Below, piece after piece: positions 5,646-7,422 of a DNA stretch of 7,422 bases (positions within the stretch are counted from its first letter, which is position 1; the number at the start of each line of letters is the position of its first letter). The notes under the pieces are model-generated. The model worked only from the letters and a program-made list of their open reading frames with translations, was not told the origin of the DNA and searched no databases. Origin of the DNA: JAFMPW01 sp040830565 (GTDB lineage: Bacteria; Bacteroidota; Bacteroidia; Flavobacteriales; Flavobacteriaceae); contig JBFOMC010000159.1 in assembly GCA_040830565.1 (NCBI GenBank), positions 1-7,422 on the forward strand, in the 5' to 3' direction. The translations under genes were made by a program, and so were the position numbers.

Positions 5646-5972
5646 CTAGATTTCTACCACCGGAGCTTTTGGAGCATTGTTTTTTACGGAAGCAATTCCC
5701 TTGTTCATTGAAGACCTGCTTGCATACATCTGGCTGGTGCCTATTACTTTTCCGTTAGTCGACTTTAAATTAAAATATGGCTTGCCGTTTTTTGCTACAT
5801 TGATGTCGTAGCATTTCTCACTACCGCAGTTTTTCTTAACAGATGCGATGCCATTATCGCAAGAAGCCTTGGTGTTATAAGCCTCACTGGTTAATATGAC
5901 TAATCCATTGGCGGCCTTTAGATTAAATCTGAACTTTCCTGCTTTGTCTTTTTTGATTTCAAATTTTCCCAT
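5646..5972 (-). CDS. YegP-family protein with two DUF1508 repeats
   Basis: A 108-residue cytosolic protein, the usual length of YegP. It consists of two tandem DUF1508 repeats: residues 3-48 (KFEIKKDKAGKFRFNLKAAN ... ILTSE-x-Y ... GIASVKKN) and residues 55-99 (YDINVAKNGKPYFNLKSTNG ... IGTSQMYAS ... GIASVKNN). The paired motifs FRFNLKA/YFNLKS, TS-x-x-Y and GIASVK are diagnostic. Biochemical function of the family is not established; members are small, often abundant and sometimes linked to stress. Repeat 1 carries three cysteines (C38, C49, C54) that the second repeat lacks. The ATG at 5972 gives MGKFEIKKD, the normal start. It is a single-gene unit: a TAGGTTTG promoter element lies 36 bp upstream and a strong terminator downstream. 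It converges with the aminotransferase region and diverges from the permease. Confidence 0.93.
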   Translation of the reverse strand: MGKFEIKKDKAGKFRFNLKAANGLVILTSEAYNTKASCDNGIASVKKNCGSEKCYDINVAKNGKPYFNLKSTNGKVIGTSQMYASRSSMNKGIASVKNNAPKAPVVEI

Positions 5973-5990
5973 GTTTGTAGAAGTATGTGG

Positions 5991-6000
5991 TTAACGTTAA
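5991..6000. promoter_or_regulatory. Perfect 10-bp palindrome at the YegP-like transcription start
   Basis: TTAACGTTAA at 5991-6000 is its own reverse complement and lies just downstream of the predicted -7 element, where a bound repressor would block transcription or where +1 would fall. Operator function is inference. Confidence 0.35.
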
Positions 6001-6007
6001 TATACTT

Positions 6008-6015
6008 CAAACCTA
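6008..6015 (-). promoter_or_regulatory. Flavobacterial -7 element for the YegP-like gene
   Basis: On the minus strand 6015-6008 reads TAGGTTTG, an exact match to the TAnnTTTG consensus of Bacteroidota sigma-A promoters. It would give a leader of about 30 nt before the ATG at 5972. No TTG is found at the expected -33 spacing; that region instead has a GATGAG-GATGAG run (complement of about 6031-6043). Confidence 0.5.
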
Positions 6016-6082
6016 CTAAAAAAATTAGATATCCTCATCCTCATTTGGCTATTAAACTCAATATCAACTAATAATCACATGG

Positions 6083-6092
6083 ATATGCATAT
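6083..6092. repeat. 10-bp palindrome in the divergent intergenic region
   Basis: ATATGCATAT is a perfect palindrome lying between the two divergent promoters, 15 bp before the TTG box of the permease promoter. It could be a regulator site but is short and AT-rich, so chance is likely. Confidence 0.25.
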
Positions 6093-6106
6093 GCAGACAA
6101 GGCAGG

Positions 6107-6135
6107 TTGCTGCTAAAAATAATTCCCTACCTTAG
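6107..6135 (+). promoter_or_regulatory. Candidate promoter for the amino-acid permease
   Basis: TTG at 6107-6109 and TACCTTAG at 6128-6135, 18 bp apart, fit TTG-N17-23-TAnnTTTG with one mismatch in the -7 box. Transcription would start near 6140, about 30 nt before the TTG start codon at 6170. Confidence 0.4.
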
Positions 6136-6151
6136 AAGAGAGTTCTTCTAA
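6132..6151. promoter_or_regulatory. Perfect 8-bp inverted repeat overlapping the permease promoter start
   Basis: TTAGAAGA (6132-6139) and TCTTCTAA (6144-6151) are perfectly complementary around GAGT. The repeat overlaps the end of the candidate -7 box and the predicted transcription start, and ends with the TAA that closes the upstream permease frame. It may be an operator or, if transcribed, a leader hairpin. Role is inference. Confidence 0.4.
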
Positions 6152-6169
6152 ACACCTAATACAACTCTA

Positions 6170-7422
6170 TTGAGCATTAAGAAGACCATTGGTTGGAAAG
6201 TTGGGGCCGCCCTCGTTGTGGCTAACATGATAGGCACTGGGGTATTTACGAGTCTGGGCTTTCAACTTCAAGATGTCAAAAACACCTGGTCCATTCTGGC
6301 ACTTTGGGTACTCGGTGGTGTTATGGCGATCATGGGAGCTTTTTGTTATGCCGAGATTGGCAGTACTTTTAGGAAATCGGGTGGTGAATATGTTTTCCTT
6401 TCCAAGCTTTATCATCCTATTATAGGTTATTTATCAGGGTGGATCTCGCTTACCATAGGTTTTGCAGCTCCAGTTGCCCTTGCAGCAATGGCCTTGGGAG
6501 CATATCTGGGTAATGTGTTAGCCATATCTCCTACCTTTCTAGCCATAGGAGCTATTTTGATCGTTTCCATTGTACATTCCTTCAGCATAAATGTTAGCAG
6601 TCAGTTTCAATCTTATGCCACCTGGTTTAAAGTGCTCCTTATTTTGTCCTTAATCCTGCTCGGCTTATATTTTGCTCCCGTAGACTCCGCCCTTGATTAT
6701 TCCACAGGCTGGCAAAACGAACTATTTTTACCCGCTTTTGCTATCGCGTTTGTTTACGTTAGCTATTCCTATACCGGTTGGAATGCCGCGGCGTACATCA
6801 TTGAAGAAATAGACCGCCCCGCTATTAACCTTCCTAAAGCCCTGGTTAGGGGAACCATAATTGTTACCATTCTTTACGTGCTCTTACAATTCGTTTTCTT
6901 AAAGCACGCAAGTCTGAATCAACTACAAGGTCAATTAGACATTGGTCATGTTTATGCTATTCAACTTTTTGGTGAAGACGGAGCTAAGATCATCAATTTG
7001 TTAGTTTCATTTTTTTTGATCTCAAGCATAAGTGCCATGATTTGGGTTGGGCCTCGGGTATCTTATGCCATGAGTGAAGACTTTGAAATTTGGCAGTTCC
7101 TACGCAAAAAAAACAAAAATAATATTCCTGTTATTGCCATTTGGACTCAAAGTATCATCAGCATAGTCTATGTGATTACCGGGACTTTTGAAAGTGTCTT
7201 ATTGTATTGTGGATTTATTCTGCAACTTACCGCTGCGCTTACGGTAGCTGGGGTGTTTCTACTAAGAAAAAGGTCTAATAGCGGTGAATTTAAGGCTCCG
7301 TTATATCCTATCTTGCCGGGCTTATTTGTTTTGTTTAGCATATGGATCTTGATCTATCTTGTTATAGACCGACCTATGGAATGTCTTGTAGGCGCATTAA
7401 TACTGGGAATAGGGTTGATTAC
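6170..7422 (+). CDS. APC-superfamily amino-acid permease, TTG start, 3' end outside the window
   Basis: An open frame of 417 codons that runs off the window end; family members are about 430-450 residues, so only a short tail is missing. It is an inner-membrane, LeuT-fold transporter with about twelve helices, of the APC amino acid transporter group similar to LAT/SLC7-type proteins. Seen motifs: helix 1 VANMIGTGVFTSLG (17-30) with the substrate-binding GTG, then CYAEIGSTFRKSGGEYVFL with HP-x-x-GYLSGW, the helix 6 region YVSYSYTGWNAAAYIIEEID, followed by RP-x-x-NLPKAL (EEIDRP at 212-217). The frame opens after a TAA at 6149-6151 with no ATG before Met20, which lies inside helix 1, so TTG at 6170 (LSIKKTIGWKVG) is the only sensible start. 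Substrate is unknown but likely neutral amino acids. It diverges from the YegP-like gene. Confidence 0.93.
   Translation, partial: MSIKKTIGWKVGAALVVANMIGTGVFTSLGFQLQDVKNTWSILALWVLGGVMAIMGAFCYAEIGSTFRKSGGEYVFLSKLYHPIIGYLSGWISLTIGFAAPVALAAMALGAYLGNVLAISPTFLAIGAILIVSIVHSFSINVSSQFQSYATWFKVLLILSLILLGLYFAPVDSALDYSTGWQNELFLPAFAIAFVYVSYSYTGWNAAAYIIEEIDRPAINLPKALVRGTIIVTILYVLLQFVFLKHASLNQLQGQLDIGHVYAIQLFGEDGAKIINLLVSFFLISSISAMIWVGPRVSYAMSEDFEIWQFLRKKNKNNIPVIAIWTQSIISIVYVITGTFESVLLYCGFILQLTAALTVAGVFLLRKRSNSGEFKAPLYPILPGLFVLFSIWILIYLVIDRPMECLVGALILGIGLI

Noticed and set aside
6167..6415. Minus-strand open frame opposite the permease N-terminus
   Set aside because: It is antisense to conserved permease helices and has no protein-like features.

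Overview
The window looks like a low-GC Bacteroidota genome, most likely a marine-type member of the Flavobacteriaceae. The evidence is AT-rich intergenic DNA, start codons without clear Shine-Dalgarno sequences, promoter-like matches to the flavobacterial TTG-N17-23-TAnnTTTG pattern, and the style of the proteins. Genus cannot be told from this sequence. There is no phage, transposon, CRISPR array, rRNA or tRNA.

Positions 1-2994 hold a tightly packed minus-strand operon read right to left: an NRAMP-superfamily transporter, then pxpA, pxpB and pxpC (pxpC is cut by the window edge). PxpABC is the prokaryotic ATP-dependent 5-oxoprolinase, which opens 5-oxo-L-proline (pyroglutamate) to glutamate. 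The transporter has lost the usual NRAMP metal-ligand residues (GPGT in place of DPGN; TTVVPYN in place of the A-x-x-MPHN stretch). It is therefore a good candidate for carrying something other than Mn/Fe, possibly 5-oxoproline itself.

Positions 2995-3222 are a divergent regulatory region with a 19-bp-period tandem repeat. From it starts a plus-strand pair: a 147-aa protein with an N-terminal CxxC...CxxH zinc-finger-like module and a region that reads like a DUF559/Vsr-type PD-(D/E)XK nuclease fold, followed 28 bp later by a 100-aa three-helix membrane protein. A good intrinsic terminator follows.

Positions 4172-5284 encode a HisC-like PLP aminotransferase with a twin-arginine (Tat) signal, so a probably exported version of a normally cytosolic enzyme. 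It has a plausible flavobacterial promoter just upstream. Behind it is a previously uncalled 31-codon single-helix membrane ORF (5435-5530).

Positions 5570-5640 contain hairpins that end transcription between converging units. Positions 5646-5972 (minus) encode a YegP-type DUF1508 protein with two repeats. Diverging from it, at 6170 to the window end, is an almost complete APC-superfamily amino-acid permease that starts at TTG. Both divergent promoters have short perfect palindromes close to the predicted transcription starts.

The common theme is amino-acid handling: pyroglutamate salvage, an exported transaminase and an amino-acid permease. Only the pxp block is a clear functional unit. The items most worth following are the ligand-less NRAMP in the pyroglutamate operon, the zinc-finger/nuclease-like protein with its membrane partner, and the Tat-exported aminotransferase.
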